Assembly: GCF_900142215.1 (NCBI RefSeq)
Contig: NZ_FRAC01000009.1
Coordinates: 1-64,000 of the forward strand
Origin: Anaerocolumna jejuensis DSM 15929
GTDB taxonomy: Bacteria > Bacillota > Clostridia > Lachnospirales > Lachnospiraceae
DNA: 64,000 nt
Reading direction: 5' to 3'
The translations under genes were made by a program, and so were the position numbers. The stretch's first letter is position 1; the number at the start of each line of letters is the position of its first letter. Shown piece after piece: positions 34,299 to 44,124 of the stretch. The notes beneath the pieces are model-generated. The model saw only the letters and a program-made list of their open reading frames with translations. It was not told the DNA's origin and did not search any database.

Positions 34299-34661
34299 TC
34301 AGGAGCATTTATCACTGACAGAGTCCTCTTCTTCCAGGGTTTGAAAATGTGCCTCATACTTAAGCACCACCTGAGGCATGGTCTGATGTATCAGCTCCTT
34401 GCTTCTGTTTTCCAGTCTCTTGAAAGCTACCGGCTGTCTGTGCTTCTCACTATATGTCCTGGAAGGGGAAAGAAGGTTATCCCGTACTTTTCTTCCGCTA
34501 TGGGTCAAATATTTATCCAATAATTCCTTAAAGGATACATCTGTTCCTGTGATATCCTCCAGACGGATAGTTCCATCCGTGCAGTCATCCAGCCGTTTGA
34601 CGTAATGCTTTAAGGTAATTCCGTTATCATCTGCAATTTTTATCTCAACGTCTATTATCAT
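34299..34661 (-). CDS. Unrecognised 120-residue cytoplasmic protein
   Basis: GGTGG lies 4 bases before the ATG at 34661, a short spacing. The product has a beta-rich start (MIIDVEIKIADDNGITLKHYV) and a charged helical remainder with LLDKYLTHSGRKVRDNLLSP. No motif, signal or membrane segment. Looks like a genuine chromosomal gene by base use, bounded by a minisatellite and a short dispersed hairpin repeat. Confidence 0.6.
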   Translation of the reverse strand: MIIDVEIKIADDNGITLKHYVKRLDDCTDGTIRLEDITGTDVSFKELLDKYLTHSGRKVRDNLLSPSRTYSEKHRQPVAFKRLENRSKELIHQTMPQVVLKYEAHFQTLEEEDSVSDKCS

Positions 34662-34674
34662 GTTACCACCTGTA

Positions 34675-34705
34675 CATACCGCAGAACTGCTTGCGGTACT
34701 GCCTA
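34675..34705. repeat. Short dispersed hairpin repeat, copy 3
   Basis: ATACCGCAGAACTGCTTGCG then GTACTGCCTAA matches the short unit of the repeats at 12071, 18252 and 48413. Confidence 0.65.
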
Positions 34706-34771
34706 ACTAAATCCCCCCTGTTAATTGTCTAATAACTGTATCGGACGAAAGAGGGCTTTTCATTACAATTT

Positions 34772-35548
34772 CTAGTGTAACAGGTAACTTGTCATAGACA
34801 AAGCGCCAAGGACATATGCCTCGTTAAATACTTCGGCTTCATAATCCCCTCCGGCTGCTCCTAATGCATACAAAAGCGGATAAAAATGCTCCGGTGTGGG
34901 AAAAGCCTCAACAGCAGCTCTTGATTTCCTGTAGTTGATGACACCATCCAGATCCTTCTTCTTTACACATTCCTTGATATAACTGTCAAATTCTTCTGCA
35001 AAGGGATAACCCTGCTCCTCCATCTCCCAGTTTACCTTGCCAAGATGGTGGACAACATTTCCACTTCCCATAATTAATATTCCCCGTTCTCTTAAAGGAG
35101 CAAGCTTTCTTCCCAGCTCATAGTGGTAGAGGGGGTTCCTGGCGCTGTTAATGCTTAACTGAAATACCGGTATATCCGCCTGGGGATACATCTTGCACAG
35201 AACCGCCCAGGTGCCGTGGTCCATGCCCCACCTGTTGTCCGCTGCTGCTTCCCCTTCTAAAAGGGTTAATATCTCCATGGCATATTCCGCTGACCCCGCA
35301 GCCTCATATTTTAAATCATATAATTCTTTTGGAAAGCCATACATATCATAAATCTGCCTGGGCTTTTCCTCCGTACATACACCTGTACCGGGGGTAAACC
35401 AATGGGCAGACACCGACAGGATTGCTTTTGGCCTGGGAATTTTTTGCGCAGCTTCCTCCCATCCTTTCGTAAATCGGTTATTTTCAATTGCGTTCATCGG
35501 TGAACCGTGACCTACAAATAATACAGGCATTTTTTTCATCTCATCCAT
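34772..35548 (-). CDS. ygiD: DODA-type extradiol dioxygenase (YgiD family)
   Basis: 258 residues. VLFVGHGSPMNAIENNRF, LSVSAHWFTPGTGV, WGMDHGTWAVLCKMYP and GSGNVVHHL give the histidines of the LigB-type metal site. The YgiD/4,5-DOPA dioxygenase subgroup opens catechol rings with O2; in an anaerobe the role is unclear. AAGGAGGTACTTAA precedes the ATG. A TetR-type gene lies 74 bases upstream on the same strand. Confidence 0.9.
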   Translation of the reverse strand: MDEMKKMPVLFVGHGSPMNAIENNRFTKGWEEAAQKIPRPKAILSVSAHWFTPGTGVCTEEKPRQIYDMYGFPKELYDLKYEAAGSAEYAMEILTLLEGEAAADNRWGMDHGTWAVLCKMYPQADIPVFQLSINSARNPLYHYELGRKLAPLRERGILIMGSGNVVHHLGKVNWEMEEQGYPFAEEFDSYIKECVKKKDLDGVINYRKSRAAVEAFPTPEHFYPLLYALGAAGGDYEAEVFNEAYVLGALSMTSYLLH

Positions 35549-35622
35549 TTAAGTACCTCCTTATAAACGGGTATGTTATATGCTGATTATAAAACGAAAT
35601 ATGTTAAAAAGAAATACCAAAA

Positions 35623-36186
35623 TCAATTACCTATTACTCTTCCAGCAATATTTAAAATTAATTTTACTTCTTCTTCCGGTGACTTCAAGCAATCTGAGAG
35701 AATCCATTCTTTAAGAAGTCTTACTGTTCCATATTGAACATACGAAGCAATCGCCTTCTTTTCCTCCAAATCCAGATTTTCCGGTAAATGTTTCATGACC
35801 ATATGATCAAACTGAGGCAGTGAGATTTTGATGTGGGTGATTAGGTCATAATTATCTTGATCTATTACAAGTTTTGCAAATGCAAGATTGTCTTTCATAT
35901 ATTGCAGAACCCGCGTCAGGCATTCATTGATATTTTTGCCTGCTGCTATATCGTTTATAACAGTAAATGAAGTGCTTTGTACGTACATCTCTGCAATTTC
36001 ATTTAATACATCATATTGGCTTCCATAGTGATTATAGAACGTAGTACGATTAATTCCTGCAACCTGGCATAACTCCCGTATGGATATTTTATTAATATTA
36101 CGTGTCATTAACATTGTTAATAAAGCCTCACGAATCAGCCGTTTTGTTAACATAACCCTTTGGTTGGCATTATTTTTTTCTGACAT
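35623..36186 (-). CDS. TetR-family regulator
   Basis: 187 residues. HTH 12-60 (TKRLIREALLTMLMTRNINKISIRELCQVAGINRTTFYNHYGS) followed by an all-helical ligand domain. GGAGAATCT before the ATG. Divergent from the TIM-barrel gene at 36300 and upstream of ygiD; either could be its target. Confidence 0.88.
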   Translation of the reverse strand: MSEKNNANQRVMLTKRLIREALLTMLMTRNINKISIRELCQVAGINRTTFYNHYGSQYDVLNEIAEMYVQSTSFTVINDIAAGKNINECLTRVLQYMKDNLAFAKLVIDQDNYDLITHIKISLPQFDHMVMKHLPENLDLEEKKAIASYVQYGTVRLLKEWILSDCLKSPEEEVKLILNIAGRVIGN

Positions 36187-36299
36187 AGATTCTCCATTGC
36201 ATTCGACATTTTTAAAGCATCTGTCGGTTGCAAAATAGACAGATGTTGATATTATTATAAAGTACTAACGAAATAAGTCAATGAAAAGGAGAGGTGAAA

Positions 36300-37361
36300 A
36301 TGAAAAAAATTTTGAAAAAAATATTAACAGTTATCATTGTGTGCATTATGCTCGCGATAATACTTATTACTGGTTATGAAATCAAAGAAAATATCCGGAT
36401 TAATAATATTGTGAAATCACACAAAACGGAGCAAAACGCAGAACAAAACGATGCTGTAAGAAGCAATGATGAGAATGATTCTGAACATATTACCACTGCC
36501 GTTCAGCAGATTATGATAGGAACAATGTGTAATAATTATGATAATGCTCTACAGACATTACTTGATATCAAAAACGCAGGTTATGAATCCATCGAATTAA
36601 ATGATTTCATGATTCACAAGTCTTCTATGCTTGTAAAGCTAATGACAAAGTTCGCAGGAATGTCTATTGGCAATGGCGGCAAGCTTGATTGGCCAAAGCT
36701 GATTGAAGAAAGCGGACTAAAGGTCATAAGCATACACAGTGATCTGGGGAGTATTGAGAATGACGCGAAAGCGATAGCCGATGAAGCGAAAAATTTTGGG
36801 ACAGATACTGTAGTTATTACTGGTATGTACAAATTTGATTATAGCAGTTTGGATGACGTAGAAGAACTTGCCAGACGTCTGAATCAGGCCGGAAAAGCTC
36901 TTTCGGAAGAAGGAATCCGTCTATTGTATCATAATCATAATTGTGAACTGCAAAAGGTAACCTCTGAAAAAACTGCTTACGACATTATAATTGAAGAAAC
37001 AGATCCTGCATATGTCAATTTCGAGTTTGATAGCTACTGGATGACCGATGGTGGTGCTAATGTCCCGGCTTTGATGGAAAAACTGGGCAGCCGAATGAAA
37101 TTATGGCATATCAATGACCGCGGTTGTACCAAATCAGGTCCTTATATGACACCCATTCTAAAAGAAAATGCTACTGAATTAGGCTATGGAAATATGGACC
37201 TGGATACACTCTCAGCAATTGCTATAAAAAACGGTGTCGAAGGTGTTATATTGGAAACTCATAAAAATTGGATAGATAACGATCCAATTAAGAGTCTTCA
37301 GATTAGTGCAAAATACATGCAGGAGAAGTTTCTTTCATTGAATAATACCACAGATAAGTAA
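36300..37361 (+). CDS. Membrane-anchored sugar-phosphate isomerase/epimerase-like TIM barrel
   Basis: 353 residues. One N-terminal membrane helix (about 7-27), a polar linker, then an AP-endonuclease-2/xylose-isomerase TIM barrel: YESIELNDF, VISIHSDLGSIE, LLYHNHNCEL, VNFEFDSYWM, LWHINDRG and GVILETHKNW supply the usual metal ligands (Glu, His, Asp). Such proteins isomerise or epimerise sugars and cyclitols. Start at 36300 by AAGGAG at 8 bases. The outer-face anchoring is unusual for the family. Confidence 0.85.
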   Translation: MKKILKKILTVIIVCIMLAIILITGYEIKENIRINNIVKSHKTEQNAEQNDAVRSNDENDSEHITTAVQQIMIGTMCNNYDNALQTLLDIKNAGYESIELNDFMIHKSSMLVKLMTKFAGMSIGNGGKLDWPKLIEESGLKVISIHSDLGSIENDAKAIADEAKNFGTDTVVITGMYKFDYSSLDDVEELARRLNQAGKALSEEGIRLLYHNHNCELQKVTSEKTAYDIIIEETDPAYVNFEFDSYWMTDGGANVPALMEKLGSRMKLWHINDRGCTKSGPYMTPILKENATELGYGNMDLDTLSAIAIKNGVEGVILETHKNWIDNDPIKSLQISAKYMQEKFLSLNNTTDK

Positions 37362-37428
37362 AAATGCAGCATTGAATATTTCTGAGCAAATATTTTATAT
37401 CAAAAGCGTCCGCTTTGTCTATACTCAG

Positions 37429-37452
37429 AGGGAGCCCTTAACAGGGCTCCCT
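37429..37452. terminator. Bidirectional terminator
   Basis: AGGGAGCCC (37429-37437) with GGGCTCCCT (37444-37452), between two convergent genes. Confidence 0.8.
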
Positions 37453-37461
37453 CCTTCCTGC

Positions 37462-40400
37462 TTATTGAAAGGTTATGTTAAATCCATTCATAATCAGGTA
37501 TTTCTCAGGTGCTTCAATATTGCTGGTATTCAGGTTAATAAAGGTGGCAGAACCATTGGAGGTGTAAGTGTAAATCGCCTCTCCAAGATGAGGTGAAGAG
37601 AATCTTGAGGTCGTTATGGCATCCTTTCCTGTTCCGTTAATATTGATATTCTTAAATACAATATTACTAAAACCTCCTCCGTAACCAAACTGGACAGCAT
37701 CTCGCTGACTGTTTATGATATCAATATTTTCAAAGGTCAAATTCCTGATACCGGTATTGGAAGCTTCCAGATCAATGGCACCTCTTTCGCCGTTGTAGCA
37801 GTCCTTGCTGGTACCGCTGTTGATTATGGTAGTATCCGAGAACACTATGCCGGTATTGTTTTCAAAATGATACCCGGGAAATACGGTATTCAAGCGGATA
37901 CCAGAGCCCATAAAGCAATCTTTGATGTAGTTGTACTGTGCCTTATGGCCTGAGCCGCCGAAGATTGCAATTCCTGCTGCTCTCCAGTTGTTTTCAATCG
38001 TGTTGTACAGGAAGGAGTTATTTACCTCCATGGATGCTCCCATATTGCTGTCCGGCCACATGGCGAGACCATCATCACCATTGTTTCTTACACTGCAGCT
38101 ACGCACGGTGGAATTTTTGGTACCCTGGCAGAAATTAACACCGTCAGCAAGGTTATTTCTTACTCTGCCATTTTCAATAAGAAGATTATCTGCCGGTATG
38201 GCAGGAGTATGGGCATAATCGCCTACCCAGAAACCGCACTCAAAATGCTCTTCCCAAAAATCATGTATTCTGGAATTGGTACCAAAGTTATCCATGAAGC
38301 ATTTATAGATTGCATTCTGTCCATATCGGGATCTTAACATGGAATTAATATATACATTGCTAAAGTCCACCGTACCGGTAATACGGAAGGAAATGCCGCC
38401 GCTTGCTGCATTGGGAGAGGTAAACTGTAAATTGGTATACCACATACCGGCGCCGGTTATTGTAATATTCTGTGCTGTTATAGTCCACATACCGCTTAGG
38501 TTAAAGGTACCGGCAGGTATATAAACTGCCTTTCCCTGAGAAGCCGCAGCACTTACACAGGCATTAAAGGCTGCCAGATCATCCGCTCCGTCATTGGCAG
38601 CAGCACCATAGGAGGTTACGGACAACGAATTGGCAGGCTGTGCAATCGCAGAGGGTACCGGTTCAACCTCTACAAAGTCAACACCATACTCAATGCTGTC
38701 TCCGTTTGTTTTCTGAATCCGAAGCTTATCTCCCGACTTTAAGGCCACCGGAAGCTTCCAGTGTACTTCATCAAAGCGGAAAGCAGCCTGACCGCCGTTG
38801 GGTGCATCTGCCGGCTGGTCACTGGTAAAATACTGCCAGGAATAATAAGAAGTCAGGTTAATCGTAGAAACCTTGGCTCCATTTACATAGCAATCCAGGG
38901 ACCCGTTTAAGCCCATGCCATCTGAGGTATCCGGCATGGTAAATCTCATCGTGGCACCGGCACCCCCCTGACTGATTGTCCATTCCACATAAGCACCGTT
39001 GGAAGGAAGAGCCACATAGGCCTGATTGGAGGCTTCTGAAGCCGTTAAGGCATAGTTGAAATCAGGTGCTGTTTTAAGTACTGCCCCTCCTCCTATCTGA
39101 GCATTTTCCGATTCATACCTGGTATAAGGAACGGTCGCACCTCTTCCGCCGCTTCCTATTGTCAGATTGGCATTTAAGGTATTATTTGTTTCATCCGTCT
39201 CACTTACGGCACCAAGACTGTCAGCAACCGCGGTAATTACATGGGTTCCGCTTGCAGCCGTCCAGGCCGAAGCTGCGGTAACCGTCAATGTGCTTCCGGC
39301 TGCAATAGAGGCAGTGCTGTTTACAGAAGCCGCCACCTGCACCCCATCTACCAGGAAAGCAACGGTACCTGCAGGACCGGCTATTGTTCCCTGATTCTTT
39401 ATAACCGCATGAAAGGTAACTGCATTGCCTGCTGTTACATAGGAAGGTGTCCAGTTTACCTCAGTGACAGCAAAATCTATTCCGGCTTTGGAATTTACCG
39501 TAAGATTTGTACTGAAGGTATTATTGGTTTCATCACTTTCCGCTGTAGTACCGGCATTGTCAATCGTAGCGGTTACCGTATGGCTGCCTGTCGAAAGCCC
39601 CGGTATTGTTCCTGTAAAGGTAGTGGAACTGCCTGCATTTAAAGAAGCCGTATTACTGGCTGAGGTATAAACTGTAGTTCCGTCAACTCCGATTGCCAAT
39701 ACGCCAGGGGCTCCCGCTGCATTTCCCTGGTTCTTTACGGCAGCGCTAAAGGTAAGGGGCTCTCCTGCCGTTGGAGAGGAAGGACTTATGGTAAGTCCTG
39801 TTACTGCCAAATCCGGCATAGGAGATGCTGTTACCGCTAAGCCCTTTGTATACTGGTTATTGTTTTCATCCGTTTCCGCAATTCTGTTGATATCATCTAC
39901 AAAAGCCTTAACCGTGTGATTTCCCGCCGCAGCCGTCCAGGCTGCGGTTCCTGACGGTCCGCCTGTTGCCGTAACCGTGACAGAGGCTCCCGCCGCCAAA
40001 GAAGCGGTGGTATTATCGGACCAGCTTACCTGAATACCATCAATAAAGAAGCTTACGCCAATGATTGTTCCTGCAGGCGTTGCACCCGTTCCCTGATTCT
40101 TTACGACCGCAGAAAAGGTAGTTGCATTACCCGTTAAGGGCGATGCAGGGGAAGAAGTAATATCCGTAACAATAAGATCCGGTGTACCGGTGCCCGAACC
40201 GGAATCCGCCGTTCCATAAATTTCAAATTCAGCTGCCTGTCCGCCTGCTGCCTTTGTATTGGCTGTGAACTGAAGTCTTATGTAACGGGCATTTACCTGG
40301 TTAAAAGTAATTGTCACCGTATTGGAAGCAGAAGGACTAAAGGTATAAGCCGCCGATGCTACGGTGGCAGCATAGTTTGTGTTATCGCTGCTTGTAAGAA

Positions 40401-40725
40401 CGCTAAGTGTCTGGGACCTTTCCTCCCAGGAGGCATTAAGCTTTAATACAATTTTATTCACAGACTGGCTGCTGCCTAAATCTGCTGTCAGGATACCTGG
40501 ATAGGAATTTGCCGCCCCTTCCCAATAAGTATTTACATTCCCGTCATTTGCATTGGATGCCACATAACTCTGCGTATTATTATTGGCTGTAACTGTTTTT
40601 CCCAAAGCAAGATTACTGGTGTCTGCGGCTTTCACAAAAGCTCCGGGCGGGTAAACAAACACCTGGCAGACCACCAGCACCAATACTGTGAGAACTGTTA
40701 CTATTTTTCTTCGATTACATTTCAT
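37462..40725 (-). CDS. Secreted multidomain GH87 alpha-1,3-glucanase (mycodextranase-like)
   Basis: 1087 residues from the ATG at 40725 (GGAGG 6 bases upstream). Signal peptide to about residue 33 (VLTVLVLVVCQVFVYPPGAF, then VKA/AD). Then an F5/8-type C (discoidin) domain (about 35-180), three CARDB repeats (190-300, 310-415, 420-530), a CBM35-like domain (about 540-695) and a right-handed beta-helix (700-1087). D861 (LADGVNF) with D884 and D885 (NNGDDGLAMW) have the 23/24-residue spacing I recall for the three catalytic Asp of GH87 Agl-FH1. Probably degrades fungal or bacterial alpha-1,3-glucan outside the cell. Single gene with an unusual structured leader. Confidence 0.85.
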   Translation of the reverse strand: MKCNRRKIVTVLTVLVLVVCQVFVYPPGAFVKAADTSNLALGKTVTANNNTQSYVASNANDGNVNTYWEGAANSYPGILTADLGSSQSVNKIVLKLNASWEERSQTLSVLTSSDNTNYAATVASAAYTFSPSASNTVTITFNQVNARYIRLQFTANTKAAGGQAAEFEIYGTADSGSGTGTPDLIVTDITSSPASPLTGNATTFSAVVKNQGTGATPAGTIIGVSFFIDGIQVSWSDNTTASLAAGASVTVTATGGPSGTAAWTAAAGNHTVKAFVDDINRIAETDENNNQYTKGLAVTASPMPDLAVTGLTISPSSPTAGEPLTFSAAVKNQGNAAGAPGVLAIGVDGTTVYTSASNTASLNAGSSTTFTGTIPGLSTGSHTVTATIDNAGTTAESDETNNTFSTNLTVNSKAGIDFAVTEVNWTPSYVTAGNAVTFHAVIKNQGTIAGPAGTVAFLVDGVQVAASVNSTASIAAGSTLTVTAASAWTAASGTHVITAVADSLGAVSETDETNNTLNANLTIGSGGRGATVPYTRYESENAQIGGGAVLKTAPDFNYALTASEASNQAYVALPSNGAYVEWTISQGGAGATMRFTMPDTSDGMGLNGSLDCYVNGAKVSTINLTSYYSWQYFTSDQPADAPNGGQAAFRFDEVHWKLPVALKSGDKLRIQKTNGDSIEYGVDFVEVEPVPSAIAQPANSLSVTSYGAAANDGADDLAAFNACVSAAASQGKAVYIPAGTFNLSGMWTITAQNITITGAGMWYTNLQFTSPNAASGGISFRITGTVDFSNVYINSMLRSRYGQNAIYKCFMDNFGTNSRIHDFWEEHFECGFWVGDYAHTPAIPADNLLIENGRVRNNLADGVNFCQGTKNSTVRSCSVRNNGDDGLAMWPDSNMGASMEVNNSFLYNTIENNWRAAGIAIFGGSGHKAQYNYIKDCFMGSGIRLNTVFPGYHFENNTGIVFSDTTIINSGTSKDCYNGERGAIDLEASNTGIRNLTFENIDIINSQRDAVQFGYGGGFSNIVFKNININGTGKDAITTSRFSSPHLGEAIYTYTSNGSATFINLNTSNIEAPEKYLIMNGFNITFQ

Positions 40726-40778
40726 ATATACCCTCCACATCATAATGATAGACCCATAAGTAATTTTCAAAGGTAAGA

Positions 40779-40885
40779 ATTACCGCTCCGGATGCGGTAA
40801 TGCCTCCCCCTTAGACTCTGCCTGCCATTCAGGCATAACGGATAACCGTCAAAGGCATGAGCCTGGCACCTTCACCTCCCTTTGA
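40779..40885 (-). other. Structured leader upstream of the GH87 gene
   Basis: On the minus strand: CAAAGG...CCTTTG (about 40881-40851), ACGGTTATCCGT, TGCCTG/CAGGCA, then ATTACCGC...GCGGTAAT (40801-40779). Dense pairing with purine-rich joints resembles a riboswitch or attenuator; I could not match it to a known class. Confidence 0.4.
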
Positions 40886-40977
40886 TTTTTAAGAGCTCTT
40901 ATGAATATTGGAATTCAGGAATCCCCAAATTCAGGAATCAGGCATTTGGAAATCCTGTAAAAGCATCGGCAATATAA

Positions 40978-40991
40978 GTTTAACGTTAAAC
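40978..40991. promoter_or_regulatory. LacI-type operator candidate
   Basis: Perfect palindrome GTTTAACGTTAAAC with central CG, like LacI/CcpA-family operators, about 250 bases upstream of the GH87 gene and near its likely promoter. Confidence 0.5.
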
Positions 40992-40999
40992 CAATCGCA

Positions 41000-41492
41000 C
41001 TCTGCCTTTGCTTTATATCTTATATTAACATGGGTAATTTAGATATGCAAGATTTATTTGGTATATTTTGTATATATTTTAGGCTATTAGAATGGTATTT
41101 TTGTACCATTTCCATGACTATCGATTATCCTCCAGAGAATAGTCATGGAATGCCAAGCACACCCAGGGGATATTATAAGGTTCTGACGCTCTCTCCCTCT
41201 TTAATAAACAACTGTGTTTTTGCTTACCGCCCGCCAGCATAATATCTCTGTGATTAAGCTGAAACAGATACTATGTCAGTTCTTTTGCTGCCGCATAATT
41301 ATCAATAGACACACAGCCCAATCCCTTCCCCTCCAAATGAACATCAATGAGCACGCATTACCAATAAAAACAGCATCTTATGTATGTGCTGAATATAGAT
41401 GGTATAACACGCAGACGTAGAAAACTATATAACCATGAAGCAAAGCCTTTAGTGTCTCCAAACGGTATTATGCTTATTCAGTATGTGTATGA
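41000..41492. other. Gap with two hairpins
   Basis: AATGGT/ACCATT (about 41093-41110) and TTCCATGACTAT/ATAGTCATGGAA (41110-41150). No gene is seen; 41150-41492 holds nothing recognisable. Confidence 0.4.
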
Positions 41493-42035
41493 TTAATCCA
41501 CTACCTCAAACGTAAATACAACAGGGTTTACAATATTTTCGCTTAAAGGAGACACATCCACTGACTTAATCTTCAGTTTTATTCCCAATGCTTTTTGGTA
41601 TTCATACAAACGCCCGCCTGCGCATCTTTCAAAATATGTTTCAATTGATGCCGGATATCGAAACATTCCTTTTGGTGCATGCTTGTAGTATCCATGGCTA
41701 CAGGCAAAAGTGACTGTGATTGTATTATCCTCATTCAATACGGCTGTTCTGCCAAAGGTATTTGTAAATAGCTCCAGCCTTTCGGCAAGGGGCTTGTCAG
41801 CGTGTTCAAGTGCGAAGGCTTTGCGTTCTTTATCGTATCCAGTACCGCTGCAACTTCCGTTTTGCTCGAATAACCGGAAGCGTTGCTCCCTGGTGAGCTG
41901 TTCTTCCATCGCTTTTATAAATTTTTCCTCGCATTCATTTCCTTTATATGCTTGAACAATGTTCTCAAACAAAGGCAATATCTCATCAGGAATTCCATTT
42001 TTACGCATTTGCATAATTTTCAGCATAGTTTTCAT
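41493..42035 (-). CDS. Unrecognised 180-residue protein with conserved-looking Cys
   Basis: Soluble, with helical N-terminal half and Cys/His clusters GSCSGTG, FACSHGYYK and ERCAGGRLYEYQKALG, which suggest a metal or cofactor site. Resembles the L-2-amino-thiazoline-4-carboxylate-hydrolase-like group only faintly; I do not assign it. GGAGG lies 13 bases before the ATG. Single gene divergent from azlC. Confidence 0.6.
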   Translation of the reverse strand: MKTMLKIMQMRKNGIPDEILPLFENIVQAYKGNECEEKFIKAMEEQLTREQRFRLFEQNGSCSGTGYDKERKAFALEHADKPLAERLELFTNTFGRTAVLNEDNTITVTFACSHGYYKHAPKGMFRYPASIETYFERCAGGRLYEYQKALGIKLKIKSVDVSPLSENIVNPVVFTFEVVD

Positions 42036-42195
42036 TTGTATAGACCCTCCTCCTTAATATCCATCACAGTTGCTTTTCTTTTCTATCCTTCTCCCCATAG
42101 TTGACAAATTCCTATAATAATTTTACAATAACCCATGCAGGGTCATTGTAACACTGTACCCTGCTGCTGTAAAAAATCATTCAGAGGAGCTTCCC

Positions 42196-42909
42196 ATGCA
42201 TAACCGACATAAATACCGCCGTGCTTTCCTGGCGGCTTTCCCAAATACTCTGCCCATCCTGACCGGCTTTGCCTTTCTGGGCTTTGCCTACGGCCTGCTT
42301 ATGAGTACCAGTGGCTATGGTCCCATCTGGTCCTTTTTAATGAGCTCCATAGCCTTCTGCGGCAGTATGCAGTTTGTGGCAATTACTCTGCTTACCAGTC
42401 CTTTTGCTCCCCTTCAGGCATTTTATATGGCTCTTATGGTCAACGCAAGGCATTTATTTTATGGATTGTCCATGCTGGAAAAATATAAGGGTATCGGCAG
42501 GATTAAGCCTTTTTTGATCTATGTACTGTGCGATGAAACCTTCTCCATTGTTAACAGCAAGGAACCTCCCCAGGGCGTTGACAGGGCAGCCTTTTATTTT
42601 TTTGTTTCTTTTCTGGATTATTCCTACTGGGTCATTGCTTCTACAATGGGCGGCTTATTAGGCAGTGCCATACAGTTCAACACCAAGGGACTTGATTTTG
42701 TATTAACTGCCCTTTTCGTTGTCATATTCCTGGAGCAGTGGCTGGAGGGCGGAAACCATTTCTCTGCCTCAGCCGGTATAGCCTCCTCCATAATATGCCT
42801 GATGCTCTTTGGTGCCGGAAACTTTATCATACCTTCCATGCTGCTCCTTCTTCTTGTACTTACCTTTTACCGAAAATACTACAAAGGAGAACCTTCCTCA
42901 TGTACTTAA
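42196..42909 (+). CDS. azlC: AzlC branched-chain amino acid exporter, large subunit
   Basis: 237 residues, seven to eight membrane helices. LPILTGFAFLGFAYGLLM, AFCGSMQFVAITLL and MALMVNARHLFYGLSMLE are family hallmarks. With AzlD exports branched-chain amino acids and analogues. GAGGAG before the ATG; overlaps azlD by 10 bases. A convergent LysR-type gene follows the pair. Confidence 0.94.
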   Translation: MHNRHKYRRAFLAAFPNTLPILTGFAFLGFAYGLLMSTSGYGPIWSFLMSSIAFCGSMQFVAITLLTSPFAPLQAFYMALMVNARHLFYGLSMLEKYKGIGRIKPFLIYVLCDETFSIVNSKEPPQGVDRAAFYFFVSFLDYSYWVIASTMGGLLGSAIQFNTKGLDFVLTALFVVIFLEQWLEGGNHFSASAGIASSIICLMLFGAGNFIIPSMLLLLLVLTFYRKYYKGEPSSCT

Positions 42910-43235
42910 CACCGCTGCAGACTTTAATTACTATAATTGCAATTGCTCTTGGCACAATGCTTACCAGATTTTTACCCTTCCTGCTCTTTCCTGAGAAAAA
43001 GACTCCTCCTGCCTACATAACTTATCTTGGCAAGGTACTTCCAAGTGCCATTATCGGTCTTCTGGTCGTATACTGTATGAAGGGAATTTCCTTCCTGGCT
43101 TTTCCCCACGGTCTGCCGGAGGTCATTGCCGTTCTGGCCATCCTTTTACTCCACTTATGGAAAAGGAATACCCTCCTAAGTATTACAGGCGGCACCCTTG
43201 TCTACATGGTTATGGTTCAATTTGTCTTTGCCTGA
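42900..43235 (+). CDS. azlD: AzlD branched-chain amino acid exporter, small subunit
   Basis: 111 residues, four helices: LGTMLTRFLPFLLFPEKKTP and YLGKVLPSAIIGLLVVYCMK are typical of AzlD. Start at 42900, 10 bases inside azlC, with AAAGGAG 12 bases upstream. Its 3' end overlaps the 3' end of the convergent LysR-type gene by 26 bases. Confidence 0.93.
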   Translation: MYLTPLQTLITIIAIALGTMLTRFLPFLLFPEKKTPPAYITYLGKVLPSAIIGLLVVYCMKGISFLAFPHGLPEVIAVLAILLLHLWKRNTLLSITGGTLVYMVMVQFVFA

Positions 43236-44124
43236 AGCTCTCCTCTCTTTCCGCCAAAAGCTTCATCATTTTCTCGGCTGCCGAAGACAGGGGATGGGAA
43301 TTCAGGGCAACTGCACAGATATATCTTTCCTTCAGGGGTTCTGTCACCTCAACAAGTCCTACGGTTCCTTCCTTTATTGCCGCGGAAGCAAAATTATAGG
43401 GAACGAAGCCAACTCCGAGACCGTATGCAACGGTAGGTACAATCAAATCCGCCGAGGCCAGCTCGATATCCGGTACCAGCACCTCACCTTTGGCCAGAAA
43501 TAAACTCTCCAGATACTGTCTGCTGATGGTGCCTTCCTCCAGGCACACAAAGGGATAGCGGCAAAGCTCTCTCAGGGAAACCTCTCCTTCGCACAGGGGA
43601 TGTCCCTTCTTGGCTATAAAGACGTCCCGAAAGGCTTTGAGCTTATGGATACTTAAATCCTCCGCTTCCATTGGTGTAATGATTACCGCCATTTCGATAT
43701 TTCCATTCCGCAGCTTCTCAACGGCAGACGGTGTGGAGCAGTTGGATATCTTTAACCGGATATTCGGATACCAGTTCTTATATTTCTCCAGGTAGGACAA
43801 AAGGAAATGCTGCATGGTCATTTCACTGGCCCCAATATGCAGAATGCCCTCCTGCATTTCCCTCCGGTTCATCAGCTCTTCTTCCGCAAGGTCAATGTGC
43901 CGGTAGGCCTTTGATACATGCTCATAGAGCATTTCTGCTTCCGGCGTCAGCACGACCCCCTTTTTGGAACGGATAAACAATACCATTCCAAGCTCCTTTT
44001 CCAGATTCTGAATGTATTTACTGACTGTGGGCTGGGATAAATACAGCTCTTTTGCTGCCGCTGTTATGCTTTTATTCCTGGCGACAAAGTAAAATATCTT
44101 ATAATGCTCCAGATTGACCTTCAT
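43210..44124 (-). CDS. LysR-family regulator next to azlCD
   Basis: 304 residues. HTH 1-60 (LEHYKIFYFVARNKSITAAAKELYLSQPTVSKYIQNLEKELG), effector domain 90-300 (LHIGASEMTMQHFLLSYLE, LASADLIVPTVAYGLGVGFVP). GGGAGGG precedes the ATG. Convergent with and overlapping azlD, divergent from a MATE gene 139 bases away: it may control either exporter. Confidence 0.9.
   Translation of the reverse strand: MKVNLEHYKIFYFVARNKSITAAAKELYLSQPTVSKYIQNLEKELGMVLFIRSKKGVVLTPEAEMLYEHVSKAYRHIDLAEEELMNRREMQEGILHIGASEMTMQHFLLSYLEKYKNWYPNIRLKISNCSTPSAVEKLRNGNIEMAVIITPMEAEDLSIHKLKAFRDVFIAKKGHPLCEGEVSLRELCRYPFVCLEEGTISRQYLESLFLAKGEVLVPDIELASADLIVPTVAYGLGVGFVPYNFASAAIKEGTVGLVEVTEPLKERYICAVALNSHPLSSAAEKMMKLLAEREESFRQRQIEP

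Noticed and set aside
40779..40885. Known riboswitch ahead of the GH87 gene (c-di-GMP, SAM, TPP, cobalamin, glycine, ydaO)
   Set aside because: None of the conserved cores of these classes is present; listed only as an unidentified structure.
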